Under the pieces are notes generated by a model. That model did no database searches, was not told where the DNA came from, and worked only from the letters and a program-made list of their open reading frames with translations. The position numbers were made by a program, and so were the translations under genes. Source: CAYUJH01 sp964394585 (lineage in GTDB: Bacteria; Bacteroidota; Bacteroidia; Cytophagales; Flammeovirgaceae). Taken from it: DNA of 25,938 nt. Location: positions 1-25,938 of the forward strand of contig CAYMYI010000055.1 in NCBI GenBank assembly GCA_964394585.1, given 5' to 3'. Position 1 is the first letter of the stretch. The number at the start of each line of letters is the position of its first letter. This document shows positions 1 to 8,725 of the stretch, one piece after another.

Positions 1-1070
1 CTACTCCGTACTTACAGGTTAAGCATCCGGTTGAGCTACCCAGCGTTTCTACTCCGCTGTTATATATAAATGGCGCACTTTGTCCGCATACCGATTCGCT
101 CAAACTGCTGAACGATTTGCCCGAAAACACGGCAGTTTGGCAAGGTGAACAGCTGGTGGCAGTATGTACTGCAGAAACACGCACACACACCCAAGCATTG
201 GTAGAACTAGCTCGTTCCTTTCCGGTACAAGCCGATGCAAGCGCTTTAGGTAAGCTGTTGCAATACCCTTGGGAATTAGTAGAAGAAAATGCCGCACAAA
301 TAGCCGCAGATTTCAGGCTGATTACCCAAAATCGGCAGTCAGCACCACTTCCCGATGCACACACCGTGGTTTATGGAGCAGAAAATGTGTTTTTAGAAGA
401 AGGGGTTTCCATCAAAGCGTCCGTGATTAATGCAGAAGAAGGCGTGGTCTACTTAGGCAAAAACTCAAGAGTAGGCGAAGGCAGCCTTATCCGAGGGTCG
501 TTAGCCCTTTGCGACCATGCCGAGTTAGCTTTTGGGGCTAAAATGAAGGGAGGCAACACCATAGGCCCTTATGCAAGGGTAGGAGGCGAGGTGAGCAATT
601 CAATCTTTTTAGGGCGAAGTAATAAAATCCATGATGGATTCTTAGGAAACTCGCTCATTGGCGAATGGTGCAACTTAGGCGCAGCTACCAACAACTCAAA
701 CTTGAAGAATACCTACTCGCCGGTAAAAGTGTGGAACTACGCCACGGGCAATTTCCAAAATACTCAGTTGCAGTTTTGTGGGCTTTTCATGGGCGATTAC
801 ACCAAGTGCGGCATCAATACTATGTTTAATACCGGTACCGTAGTAGGTGTAGCTGCGAACGTATTCGGTAGTGGCTTTCCCCCTAAATTTATCCCTTCGT
901 TTGCTTGGGGAGGTGCTGCAGGTTTCGAGAGCGGAGAATGTGATAAGCTAGTAGCACTTGCGCAAAAGGTAAAAGAACGAAAATATGTTTCCTTTACCGA
1001 AGCCGATCGCTCAATCCTACACGAAATTTATTCAGTAACCAAAAAATGGCGAACATGGGAAATGCAGTAA
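1..1070 (+). CDS. GlmU-like sugar nucleotidyltransferase/acyltransferase, 5' end cut by window
   Basis: The reading frame is open from base 3 to the stop at 1068-1070, giving 355 visible codons, so the true start lies left of the window; the TTG at 117 is not a real start. The last two thirds, from about residue 120 of the visible part, show imperfect hexapeptide turns (for example VYLGKNSRVGEGSLIRGS and GAKMKGGNTIGPYARVGG), the mark of a left-handed beta-helix as in GlmU and related acetyltransferases. The front part, with LLYINGALCP, resembles the N-terminal region of the GlmU-related family common in Bacteroidota, which is about 390 residues long, so roughly 40 are missing. The family is assumed to act on nucleotide sugars, but the substrate is not known and it should not be equated with bifunctional GlmU. 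The next gene overlaps its last 25 bases. Confidence 0.8.
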   Translation, partial: TPYLQVKHPVELPSVSTPLLYINGALCPHTDSLKLLNDLPENTAVWQGEQLVAVCTAETRTHTQALVELARSFPVQADASALGKLLQYPWELVEENAAQIAADFRLITQNRQSAPLPDAHTVVYGAENVFLEEGVSIKASVINAEEGVVYLGKNSRVGEGSLIRGSLALCDHAELAFGAKMKGGNTIGPYARVGGEVSNSIFLGRSNKIHDGFLGNSLIGEWCNLGAATNNSNLKNTYSPVKVWNYATGNFQNTQLQFCGLFMGDYTKCGINTMFNTGTVVGVAANVFGSGFPPKFIPSFAWGGAAGFESGECDKLVALAQKVKERKYVSFTEADRSILHEIYSVTKKWRTWEMQ

Positions 1071-1855
1071 AACCAACTCTTTGGATGGTGGCTATGGCAC
1101 TGTTTTGCTTTAGCTGCCAACAGTCAAAAGAAATGCAAACAATGGCAAGCGAAGCAGCAAAAGCGGAAGATATCCCATCGCAAACCAAACAAAAAGCTAC
1201 TCCGATTGAAACGATACGCCTTACCCAAGAAAATGCCGAAGAAGTGCTACTCAATTTCGGGAAGAGTATCGCATCTGATACCGTTCGCTTACAAACCACG
1301 ATGGGCGATATTCTCATAAAACTTTACCAAGAAACGCCTTTGCACCGTGCCAACTTCCTGATGTTGACTCAACGAAAATTTTACGACGAAACGTTATTTT
1401 ACCGCGTTATGAAAGATTTCATGATCCAAGGCGGAGACTCGGACGACCTGAAGTTTAGAGGTAAAAAACGACGTATTGGCAAATACAAAATTCCAGCTGA
1501 AATTAACCCTGCCCAACATTTCCACAAACGAGGGGCTGTTGCCATGGCTCGAGAGTACGATAACAATCCCGAAAAACTTTCTTCTACCTATGAGTTTTAC
1601 ATTGTACAGTCGGGGCCACTTACCCCATTAGAGCTACAAGGCGTGGCAGAAGAGTACGGAGTTTCGTTTACAGAAATCCAAAAACAAGTGTACACTACAA
1701 TAGGAGGGGCTCCCCATCTCGATGGAGAACATACCGTGTTTGGAGAGGTGGTTGAAGGAATGAACGTAGTAGATAAAATTGCAAATGTAGAAGTTGGTGA
1801 AGGGAACTGGCCCATAGAAAATGTAATGGTAACCAAAGCCACCATTGTTGAGTAG
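1046..1855 (+). CDS. Peptidyl-prolyl cis-trans isomerase, cyclophilin type, predicted lipoprotein
   Basis: Cyclophilins catalyse cis-trans isomerisation of Xaa-Pro bonds during protein folding. The 269-residue protein begins with a short hydrophobic signal ending in CFSC (Cys24), a lipoprotein-like cleavage site of the loose Bacteroidota kind, so it probably sits in the periplasm or outer membrane as a lipoprotein. From about residue 80 the cyclophilin fold is clear: TTMGDILIKLYQETPLHRAN, then FYRVMKDFMIQGGD, and HTVFGEVVEGMNVVDKIA near the end. Between these, about residues 190-225, is an insertion (LQGVAEEYGVSFTEIQKQVY) that is common in Bacteroidota members. The ATG at 1046 overlaps the upstream gene by 25 bases; ATGs at 1055 and 1085 are in frame and the one at 1085 would still leave a short signal, so the start is uncertain. 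Overlap suggests cotranscription with the GlmU-like gene. Confidence 0.88.
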   Translation: MANMGNAVKPTLWMVAMALFCFSCQQSKEMQTMASEAAKAEDIPSQTKQKATPIETIRLTQENAEEVLLNFGKSIASDTVRLQTTMGDILIKLYQETPLHRANFLMLTQRKFYDETLFYRVMKDFMIQGGDSDDLKFRGKKRRIGKYKIPAEINPAQHFHKRGAVAMAREYDNNPEKLSSTYEFYIVQSGPLTPLELQGVAEEYGVSFTEIQKQVYTTIGGAPHLDGEHTVFGEVVEGMNVVDKIANVEVGEGNWPIENVMVTKATIVE

Positions 1856-1896
1856 AAAAAATGCCTTATGGCTGTTTTTATATAAAAAGAGAAAAA

Positions 1897-3528
1897 ATGA
1901 TTGCTATGAACAGATTCTTCTGGGCAACTTTACTAGGAGCAATCCTTGGGTGGAGTGCCGCGAACGCTCAAAATATTCGTACCGAACGCTGCAAAACAGC
2001 CTATATTAATGCAAAACGCCAGGGCGTGGTAATCCCTCAAGGGAGTACGGCATTGCAGTTTGAAAAATGGTTACGCCACCAACAACACATCGCTGAGCTT
2101 TCGTTACGAGCTACCGCAGAAGAACCTATTTTTGTAGTGTCGGTAGTAGTGCATATTGTTCATTTTGGCGAAGAGATAGGCGTAGAAACTAATCTTTCCG
2201 CAGAACAAATTTACTCTCAATTTTCCGTACTTAACGAAGACTACAATCGGCTCAACCGCGATACCACCCTCACGCCAGCGATGTACAAAACGGTGGCAGC
2301 TTCGCCAGGGTTTTACTTTCAGCCTGCCATGTTCGACCCCGATGGCAACCCGTTGGATGAACCTGGCATTCATCGGTTTTTTAGTGAAAAACGCCTGTGG
2401 AACTCCGACGAGGTAGAAGAACAGCTCACACCAGTTACCATTTGGGATCCCAACCGCTACCTGAACATCTGGGTTGCAAATTTGGCAAACAACACCATCG
2501 GCTTTGGCTACTATCCGGTCGGTGCTGCCATTGACGGGATGACACCCGACCTAGAATTTGGAAACATGACCAAAGACGGCATTGTGGTGAATTATCGCCA
2601 TTTTGGCTCTAATTTTACCGATTACGGCAAAACATTCGACATCGCCTCGCAATACAACCAGGGACGCACAGCTACCCACGAAGTAGGGCATTGGCTAGGG
2701 CTTCGCCACACATGGGGCGACGACCTCTTCGATTGTGCCATTGATGATTTTTGTACCGATACTCCCGCAACCCGTGCTACAAGCGAAGGAATTGGAGGCG
2801 ATTGCGCAAATGCAAACAATAGCTGCACAGAAGATGAAAACGATTTGCCTGATATGCTCCAAAACTACATGACCTACGCCAATGATGCTTGCATGAACCT
2901 ATTTACTCGCTGCCAAGTAGAACGTATGCGTACGGTAATACAAACTGCACAAATGCGAAGAGAAATTAATGCGAACCCACCCGGTGTGCCTGAAAATCTT
3001 ACTGTAAACTATGAGCAATCGGGGGCCTTGCTGCAATGGACTCCTACAACAGCCAATAGCAGTGCAATGTATCTGATAGAGCGCGCAGACTCTTTAAATG
3101 GTACGTTTCGTATTGTGGGCACTTCAGAAACCACTACGTTTACCGATGCCTCGGTGCAATTCAATAACTTGGAAGATGTATACTACTATCGTGTAACGGT
3201 TGCTACACCGGAAGGAGTTTCTCTGCCTTCGGATATAGTATCATTGGACGCCCTCACTAGCACAAACCCTGCAGAAAACACAGCGAATGCATTGCGTGTT
3301 TTTCCTAATCCTGCCACGAGCGATTGCCAACTTGTTTGGGAAGGTACTCCCGCAGCTTCGGGAACAGTAACGTTGTGGAATGCTACCGGACAGCGTATTG
3401 GAATGTACACATGGGGTACTATGCAACAGCCACTGCGCATTTCACTCAAAAATCTGCCTAAAGGACTGTATTGGTTGCAGTTGCAGGCAGAAGGACAGTC
3501 TGTGCAACAAAAACTCTTAAAACAGTAA
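1897..3528 (+). CDS. Secreted M43 (pappalysin-like) zinc metalloprotease with FnIII and T9SS sorting domain
   Basis: Start chosen at ATG 1897, because from there a proper signal peptide follows, with a probable cleavage after ANA (residue 24); an open frame extends up to ATG 1861 but would put a charged leader before it, and ATG 1906 is also possible. Numbering from 1897, the zinc site HEVGHWLGLRH (His261, Glu262, His265, His271) matches HExxHxxGxxH of metzincins. Downstream NYMTYANDACMNLFT supplies the Met-turn in the form seen in peptidase family M43. Cysteine-rich stretches flank the zinc site. Residues about 363-451 look like a fibronectin type III domain. The last 80 residues (VFPNPATS..., LPKGLYWLQLQ..., QKLLKQ) are a type A T9SS C-terminal sorting domain. 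The protein should therefore be exported by the Sec system, cross the outer membrane by type IX secretion and be released or cell-surface attached. Substrate unknown. Confidence 0.92.
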   Translation: MIAMNRFFWATLLGAILGWSAANAQNIRTERCKTAYINAKRQGVVIPQGSTALQFEKWLRHQQHIAELSLRATAEEPIFVVSVVVHIVHFGEEIGVETNLSAEQIYSQFSVLNEDYNRLNRDTTLTPAMYKTVAASPGFYFQPAMFDPDGNPLDEPGIHRFFSEKRLWNSDEVEEQLTPVTIWDPNRYLNIWVANLANNTIGFGYYPVGAAIDGMTPDLEFGNMTKDGIVVNYRHFGSNFTDYGKTFDIASQYNQGRTATHEVGHWLGLRHTWGDDLFDCAIDDFCTDTPATRATSEGIGGDCANANNSCTEDENDLPDMLQNYMTYANDACMNLFTRCQVERMRTVIQTAQMRREINANPPGVPENLTVNYEQSGALLQWTPTTANSSAMYLIERADSLNGTFRIVGTSETTTFTDASVQFNNLEDVYYYRVTVATPEGVSLPSDIVSLDALTSTNPAENTANALRVFPNPATSDCQLVWEGTPAASGTVTLWNATGQRIGMYTWGTMQQPLRISLKNLPKGLYWLQLQAEGQSVQQKLLKQ

Positions 3529-3654
3529 AATATGAGAGAAATCCTCACACTAAATAATGTTAAATAGGCAGTTGAATCTACTATAAAACGTTGCGGTTTA
3601 AGGCATTCAGGGAAGTGGGTTTGGGTAATGAATATTCTTGTTGTAGATACCTAC

Positions 3655-3662
3655 TATATTTG
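3655..3662 (+). promoter_or_regulatory. Candidate Bacteroidota -7 promoter box upstream of lptB
   Basis: TATATTTG matches the Bacteroidota sigma factor -7 consensus TAnnTTTG exactly and lies 26 bases before the lptB ATG, within the only sizeable gap (160 bases) on this side of the window. No convincing TTG-type -33 element stands at the expected 17-23 base distance, so this remains a motif match only. Confidence 0.45.
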
Positions 3663-3688
3663 TCCTCCTTAGAAAAAATGAAAAAATT

Positions 3689-4438
3689 ATGATATTACGT
3701 GCTGAGTCTGTTGTAAAGAAATATAAAAGCCGCAAGGTGGTTGATGATGTGTCCATTCAAGTGGAACAAGGAGAGATTGTGGGGCTACTTGGGCCAAATG
3801 GAGCAGGAAAAACTACCACTTTTTACATGATTGTAGGGCTTATTAAACCCAATGCAGGCAATATTTATCTCGACAAAGAGAATCTTACGAAGTTGCCCAT
3901 GTACAAACGCGCCAAAAAAGGCTTAGGCTATTTAGCACAAGAGCCTTCAGTGTTCCGCAAACTCACCGTAGAAGAAAACATTTTAGCCCCTCTTCAGCTT
4001 TCTAAGCTTTCCAAAAAAGAGCAACACCAAAAAGTGGAAGAACTCATTGAAGAGTTTGAGTTAGAGAAAGTGCGGAAAAGCTTGGGGATTCAACTCTCCG
4101 GCGGAGAACGTCGCCGTACCGAAATTGCTCGTGCACTCGCTGTAGATCCTAAGTTTGTGTTGCTCGATGAGCCTTTTGCCGGCGTAGATCCTATTGCTGT
4201 AGAAGACATCCAGACTATAGTTGCCAAATTAAAGGAGCGTAATATTGGCATCCTCATTACCGACCATAATGTGAATGCAACGTTATCGATTACCGACCGT
4301 GCTTACCTACTGTTCGATGGGCAAATATTTGCCGATGGTACTGCTGAAGAACTCGCCGCTAACGAGCAAGTCCGTAAACGATACCTTGGCAAAGATTTCG
4401 AGCTTCGTCGCAAAACAAAAACCGATACACCACAGTAA
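3689..4438 (+). CDS. lptB: LPS export ABC transporter ATP-binding protein LptB
   Basis: LptB is the cytosolic ATPase that, with LptF and LptG, extracts lipopolysaccharide from the inner membrane and drives it along the Lpt bridge to the outer membrane. At 249 residues it has the usual LptB length. Visible motifs: Walker A GPNGAGKT (35-42), the LptB-typical Q-loop stretch YLAQEPSVFRKLTVEENI (81-98), signature LSGGE (136-140) followed by RRRTEIARAL, Walker B FVLLDEPFAGVDP (156-168) and the switch His193 in ITDHNV. The PIAVEDIQ segment after Walker B is characteristic of LptB. The genes lptF, lptG, lptC and lptA are not in the window; unlinked lptB is common. The GH3-family gene follows after 101 bases on the same strand. 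Confidence 0.93.
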   Translation: MILRAESVVKKYKSRKVVDDVSIQVEQGEIVGLLGPNGAGKTTTFYMIVGLIKPNAGNIYLDKENLTKLPMYKRAKKGLGYLAQEPSVFRKLTVEENILAPLQLSKLSKKEQHQKVEELIEEFELEKVRKSLGIQLSGGERRRTEIARALAVDPKFVLLDEPFAGVDPIAVEDIQTIVAKLKERNIGILITDHNVNATLSITDRAYLLFDGQIFADGTAEELAANEQVRKRYLGKDFELRRKTKTDTPQ

Positions 4439-4446
4439 TATTTTTG
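4439..4446 (+). promoter_or_regulatory. Candidate -7 box between lptB and the GH3 gene
   Basis: TATTTTTG fits TAnnTTTG and begins directly after the lptB stop codon, 93 bases before the GH3 start. There is no clear -33 TTG at suitable spacing. In AT-rich gaps such matches arise by chance, so confidence is low; if real, the GH3-family gene has its own promoter as well as possible read-through from lptB. Confidence 0.28.
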
Positions 4447-4539
4447 CGCAATCGGCGGAAAAACTGTATCGCACATATCGCTACATGTCGCTAAAGGCAT
4501 TAAGGCGTATCTTTAAGCCATAAAAGCAATTAGGGTATC

Positions 4540-6075
4540 ATGGAGTTGCTAAATTCCCTTGTAAGTTGGGTAATCCACAAGCGGATGAACCAAATTCAAT
4601 ACTTCATGCAAAAACCGCATGAGGTACAAGAAAAATTATTGCAGTATTTGTTGAAGCAAGGTAGCCAAACCGAATGGGGGCGCACTTACGGATACAAAGA
4701 CATCCGTACGGTGGAACAATACCGTACCCGTGTACCCTTATCAACTTACGAAAATTTATACCCTTACATCGAACGAATTATTAAAGGAGAACAAGGGGTG
4801 CTTTGGCCTTCTGACATCCGTTGGTTTTCCAAATCGTCGGGGACTACCAATGCTAAAAGTAAATTCATCCCTATTTCGAAAGAATCCTTAGAGGAGTGCC
4901 ACTACAAAGCAGGGAAAGATTTACTCGCTATTTACATAAATCGGAACCCTCAAACGAAAATATTTACGGGCAAGTCGCTTGCTGTTGGGGGGAGCTTGCA
5001 AAAAAATGAGCAGAACAACCGTTCCTACTTTGGTGATGTTTCCGCTATCATTATGAAAAACTTGCCTCTTTGGGCAGAATTTCTTCGAGCGCCTAGCCTT
5101 GAGGTGGCGCTCATGGATGAGTGGGAAGCGAAGATTGAAAAAATGGCGCAGATGACGCTCAAAGAAAACATTACCAACTTAGCGGGTGTGCCTACTTGGA
5201 CGCTTGTGCTTTTACAACGCATTCTCGAAATTACGGGGAAAACAAACATCTCTGAGGTTTGGCCTAGTCTCGAACTTTTTGGGCACGGCGCTGTAGCTTT
5301 TGGGCCCTATCGCGATACCTTCAAGGCACTGATACCTTCCGAAAACATGCACTATGTGGAAATTTACAATGCCTCGGAAGGCTTTTTTGGAATTCAAGAT
5401 AGAGATGTTGCCGATGAAATGCTCCTCATGCTCGACTATGGAGTTTACTACGAATTTATTCCGATGAGTGAGTGGGGTAAAGAACAACCCAACGTAATTG
5501 GTTTAGAAGATGTGAAAGAAGGCGAAAATTATGCGCTGGTGATTTCCACCAATGCGGGCCTTTGGCGCTACGTTATTGGCGATACGGTTCGGTTTACTTG
5601 TACCGACCCCTACCGCATTAAAATAACCGGCCGTACCAAACATTTTATCAATGCTTTTGGCGAAGAAGTGGTGATTGAAAACGCCGAAACTGCCATTATT
5701 AAAGCTAGTGAAGCCACCAACAGCCAAATTGCTAACTTTACGGCAGGGCCTATTTACCTAGAACGGGGGAAACGTGGTGGGCACGAGTGGGTAATTGAGT
5801 TTGAGCAAGAACCTACTTCCTTAGAAACCTTCGCCGAAGTGCTCGATACCACCCTGCAACAAATTAACTCTGACTACGAGGCAAAACGCCATAAAGATAT
5901 AGCCCTTGTAAAACCGGTAATTCATAGTGTGCCGAAAGGTACCTTCTATACTTGGATGAAAAAAAGAGGAAAACTTGGAGGGCAACACAAAGTGCCGCGC
6001 CTATCGAACAATCGCGAGTACCTCGATGACTTGTTGGCGATGCTTGGCAAACACTCCAAGGTGAGTATTTCTTAA
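4540..6075 (+). CDS. GH3-family adenylate-forming enzyme (acyl acid-amido synthetase-like)
   Basis: GH3 enzymes were first known from plants, where they adenylate an acyl acid and pass the acyl group to an amino acid. This 511-residue protein has the family hallmarks: the phosphate-binding stretch SSGTTNAKSKFIP (99-111), YNASEGFFG (276-284) for the adenine-contact loop, WRYVIGDTVRF with Asp348 of the ribose-binding motif, and TGRTKHFINAFGEEV for the hinge into the C-terminal cap. Length is slightly under plant GH3 proteins. Homologues are widespread in Bacteroidota, where no substrate is firmly established, so auxin-related labels should not be taken as function. It lies 101 bases behind lptB and ends one base from the stop of the convergent TonB-receptor gene, leaving no room for a terminator between them. 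Confidence 0.88.
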   Translation: MELLNSLVSWVIHKRMNQIQYFMQKPHEVQEKLLQYLLKQGSQTEWGRTYGYKDIRTVEQYRTRVPLSTYENLYPYIERIIKGEQGVLWPSDIRWFSKSSGTTNAKSKFIPISKESLEECHYKAGKDLLAIYINRNPQTKIFTGKSLAVGGSLQKNEQNNRSYFGDVSAIIMKNLPLWAEFLRAPSLEVALMDEWEAKIEKMAQMTLKENITNLAGVPTWTLVLLQRILEITGKTNISEVWPSLELFGHGAVAFGPYRDTFKALIPSENMHYVEIYNASEGFFGIQDRDVADEMLLMLDYGVYYEFIPMSEWGKEQPNVIGLEDVKEGENYALVISTNAGLWRYVIGDTVRFTCTDPYRIKITGRTKHFINAFGEEVVIENAETAIIKASEATNSQIANFTAGPIYLERGKRGGHEWVIEFEQEPTSLETFAEVLDTTLQQINSDYEAKRHKDIALVKPVIHSVPKGTFYTWMKKRGKLGGQHKVPRLSNNREYLDDLLAMLGKHSKVSIS

Positions 6076-6076
6076 A

Positions 6077-8725
6077 TTACAACTGATACATGATGCGCAG
6101 CATAAAATTGCGACGCTCTTGTGGAAACCGTGGTGTGTACGTGTTTCCTGCAGCAGTGCGAACACCAGGGTGAAAATACTCTGTATCGAACAGATTATTT
6201 GCTGTGAGCTGTACCACCAACCCTTCCAAATACTGGCTTCGGTATTGGATAGAGGCATTGAAAATGGCATAATTTCCAAACTCAGTAATCGGATTGGTAG
6301 AAACCGTAGTGCCTTCTCCTGAAGGCTGGCTGCCTACGGCATTCATACGAATGTTGAAGTTTAGCCATTCGTTCCAAAGGTAATTCGCTCCTAGGTTAAA
6401 ACGGTGCTTGGCAATATCGCCAATGCGTACGGCATCTTCTTCGAACTCATCGTTGTCGGGGCTCGTATTTTTGGGGTTGGTGTAGGTGTAGTTAGCATAT
6501 ACGGAAAGTTGCTCGCGCTGATACCCCACATTTGCCTGAATCCCCTGGATAAGTTGAGAGCCCACCGCCCTGTTTTGTAAAGTGGTTTCGCCGGCAGTAC
6601 CATCAATATCAAAACGATCTATTTGCGCTTGGGTAAGTACCACTTCTTCAGAGCCTACTACATTACTATACGCCGACCGATACCCTACTACATCGAAACT
6701 GAAGTTGCCTATCTTCTTGTAAAAACTTACCTCAATATTATCTACTGTTTCGGGTTCTAATCCGGGATTGGGCAATTTACGATCGTTTGTGGTAGAGTAT
6801 TTCGTCCAGCTCGAAGCATCTTTGAAGGCAGAAGCATACAACGCTTTGATAACCATATTGGGCATGGGCTTATACACCAATGCGAGTCGTGCATTGTACA
6901 CCGTTCCGTATCCTCCATTTTTTCGGATAACATTGTGATCCATACGCAACCCACCAACGAGTTTTACGCTTTTAACTTCGGTGTTTTGCATAAACTGATA
7001 CGTACCTTGGGCATATAAGCCGAAGTCGTTCATTTCGAAATTATTGCCACCGGGTACATCGGGAGGTGTACCGGTTTCCGAGGGAAACTCTTGGCTCGAG
7101 GTGATGTAATTCCCCTGAATTAGGCTATTTCGGTACTCTAGCCCCGAAATCAGCGTGAAGTTTTTGGCAGAATAGACGGCGCGGGCTTCTGTACGGAGTT
7201 GCTTCGAAGTGGTGTAAAAATAAGTAGTACGCCAACTAGAGGCGGTAGTATCGAGCAAACTGGCTAAGTTGAGTGCTCCGTTATCGTAGCTAGAAAGCGT
7301 TACGCTCTTGGTATCGCCATCTACCTGATGGTTGCGGTACCGGGTAAAGAGTGTTACCGAAATTCTTCGATTCAAATACGTTTCGTATTTGATATATGCA
7401 GAAGAAAACTTAGGAATCCAAACGCTTCCATTGCGTGAGCCGGCTCGTCGATCGTTAAACCATCCGATAGAACCTTCTTCTCTTCGCCAAATATTAAAAC
7501 CTGTGGTAAAATTTCCGATTTTCAACTTACCGTTTACCGACCAATTGTTCGTATGATTGGTAAAACCAATCGGATGACCTTGTAGGGTGGTATCCATAGC
7601 ATTTTGGTCAAGCCGCATTGCCTCGTCGATAGCGGCTACTGAAGGGTAGAATGTGCGGGTAGAGTCCCCTGTTTCGATGCGGTCGATATACGGATGGTTG
7701 GCAGTATAATCAATGTAGTTGTTATCATTCAAGGGAGCCGAAAAAATCATATTATTCTCATAGTGCGCTCGATTTCCCAAACGGTAATCCCACTCTTCGT
7801 AACCCGATAGATCCATTTCGTCGGATTGATACACACGTGCCGTGATGCTTAATGCGGCAGAGCCTGTACGGCCTGAAGCCGTTACATCAAAATATTTGGT
7901 GTTCCAAGTACCATAACCCGCTTCTGCAGAAACGCCTACACTTTGGCTTGCTCCCAAATTACTGCCCGATTCTTTCGTAATAATGTTGATTACCCCGGCA
8001 AATGCATTTGCTCCGTACATCGTAGAAGCCGGCCCGTAGATTATCTCTACTCGTTTGATGTTCGACATGCTGTATTGTGTAGAAATGTAAGCATGTTCCG
8101 AAAGTAAATCGTTTTCCTCTACGCCATCTACCAAAAAAAGAGTGCGATCGGTTACGTTAGAACGATAGCCACGCTGTGCAATATTGGCTCTTGATACGCC
8201 TTTACCCTTCGATAAATCGAAACCGGTAACATCAAGCAGTAGTTCGTCAATACTGCGATACCCTCGGCGTTGAATCTGCTCAGCAGTAATTACAGTAATA
8301 GCCGCAGGAGCTTCCAAAGGGTCTTCGTTTGTTTTTGATACCGAAGAAATATAGCGTTCGGCAATGCCGACTTTCACATCGGTTACTAACTTTTGAAACT
8401 CTACCGGGTCTACCGTACTGGGGGTAAAGCTAGGGTTGATTTTCAGTAAATTGATAGCCGCAATAGAGGCATCTTCTACCGATTCGTTGGCAATATGTAC
8501 CAGTGTTAAAATACGGTAGGCATCCACAAGCTGCTCTTGGTCAAAATTGCCTTCTTGAATACAAGCCGATAGGCGTTCGATAGGGAAATCGAAGTTGCCA
8601 ATATTGTAGGCTTGCCAAGCGCGCTCGATGGTAGATTTATCGCAGATGGGTTTATCTTGAGCAAATACATTTTTAGCGCAAAAGATGAGTATAACGAGTG
8701 GTAGAAATCTGGTAAACGTTTTCAT
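6077..8725 (-). CDS. TonB-dependent outer membrane receptor with N-terminal helical (TPR-like) extension
   Basis: The 882-residue protein starts with a signal peptide (cleavage after FAQ, residue 23). Residues about 26-118 form a helical region with TPR-like spacing (ERAWQAYNIGNFDFPIERL, AYRILTLVHIANESVEDAS, LLKINPSFTPS) that takes the place of the carboxypeptidase-like domain often found at this position in Bacteroidota. The plug domain covers about 135-252 (PAAITVITAEQIQRRGY, FLVDGVEEN, RVEIIYGPASTMYGANAFAG, VINIIT). The rest is an outer-membrane beta-barrel ending in RNFMLRIMYQL; a final Leu is less usual than Phe. There is no SusD partner and no STN domain for anti-sigma signalling. The ATG overlaps the stop of the nSTAND1 gene by four bases (ATGA), so the two are translationally coupled. 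The ligand is unknown. Confidence 0.9.
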   Translation of the reverse strand: MKTFTRFLPLVILIFCAKNVFAQDKPICDKSTIERAWQAYNIGNFDFPIERLSACIQEGNFDQEQLVDAYRILTLVHIANESVEDASIAAINLLKINPSFTPSTVDPVEFQKLVTDVKVGIAERYISSVSKTNEDPLEAPAAITVITAEQIQRRGYRSIDELLLDVTGFDLSKGKGVSRANIAQRGYRSNVTDRTLFLVDGVEENDLLSEHAYISTQYSMSNIKRVEIIYGPASTMYGANAFAGVINIITKESGSNLGASQSVGVSAEAGYGTWNTKYFDVTASGRTGSAALSITARVYQSDEMDLSGYEEWDYRLGNRAHYENNMIFSAPLNDNNYIDYTANHPYIDRIETGDSTRTFYPSVAAIDEAMRLDQNAMDTTLQGHPIGFTNHTNNWSVNGKLKIGNFTTGFNIWRREEGSIGWFNDRRAGSRNGSVWIPKFSSAYIKYETYLNRRISVTLFTRYRNHQVDGDTKSVTLSSYDNGALNLASLLDTTASSWRTTYFYTTSKQLRTEARAVYSAKNFTLISGLEYRNSLIQGNYITSSQEFPSETGTPPDVPGGNNFEMNDFGLYAQGTYQFMQNTEVKSVKLVGGLRMDHNVIRKNGGYGTVYNARLALVYKPMPNMVIKALYASAFKDASSWTKYSTTNDRKLPNPGLEPETVDNIEVSFYKKIGNFSFDVVGYRSAYSNVVGSEEVVLTQAQIDRFDIDGTAGETTLQNRAVGSQLIQGIQANVGYQREQLSVYANYTYTNPKNTSPDNDEFEEDAVRIGDIAKHRFNLGANYLWNEWLNFNIRMNAVGSQPSGEGTTVSTNPITEFGNYAIFNASIQYRSQYLEGLVVQLTANNLFDTEYFHPGVRTAAGNTYTPRFPQERRNFMLRIMYQL

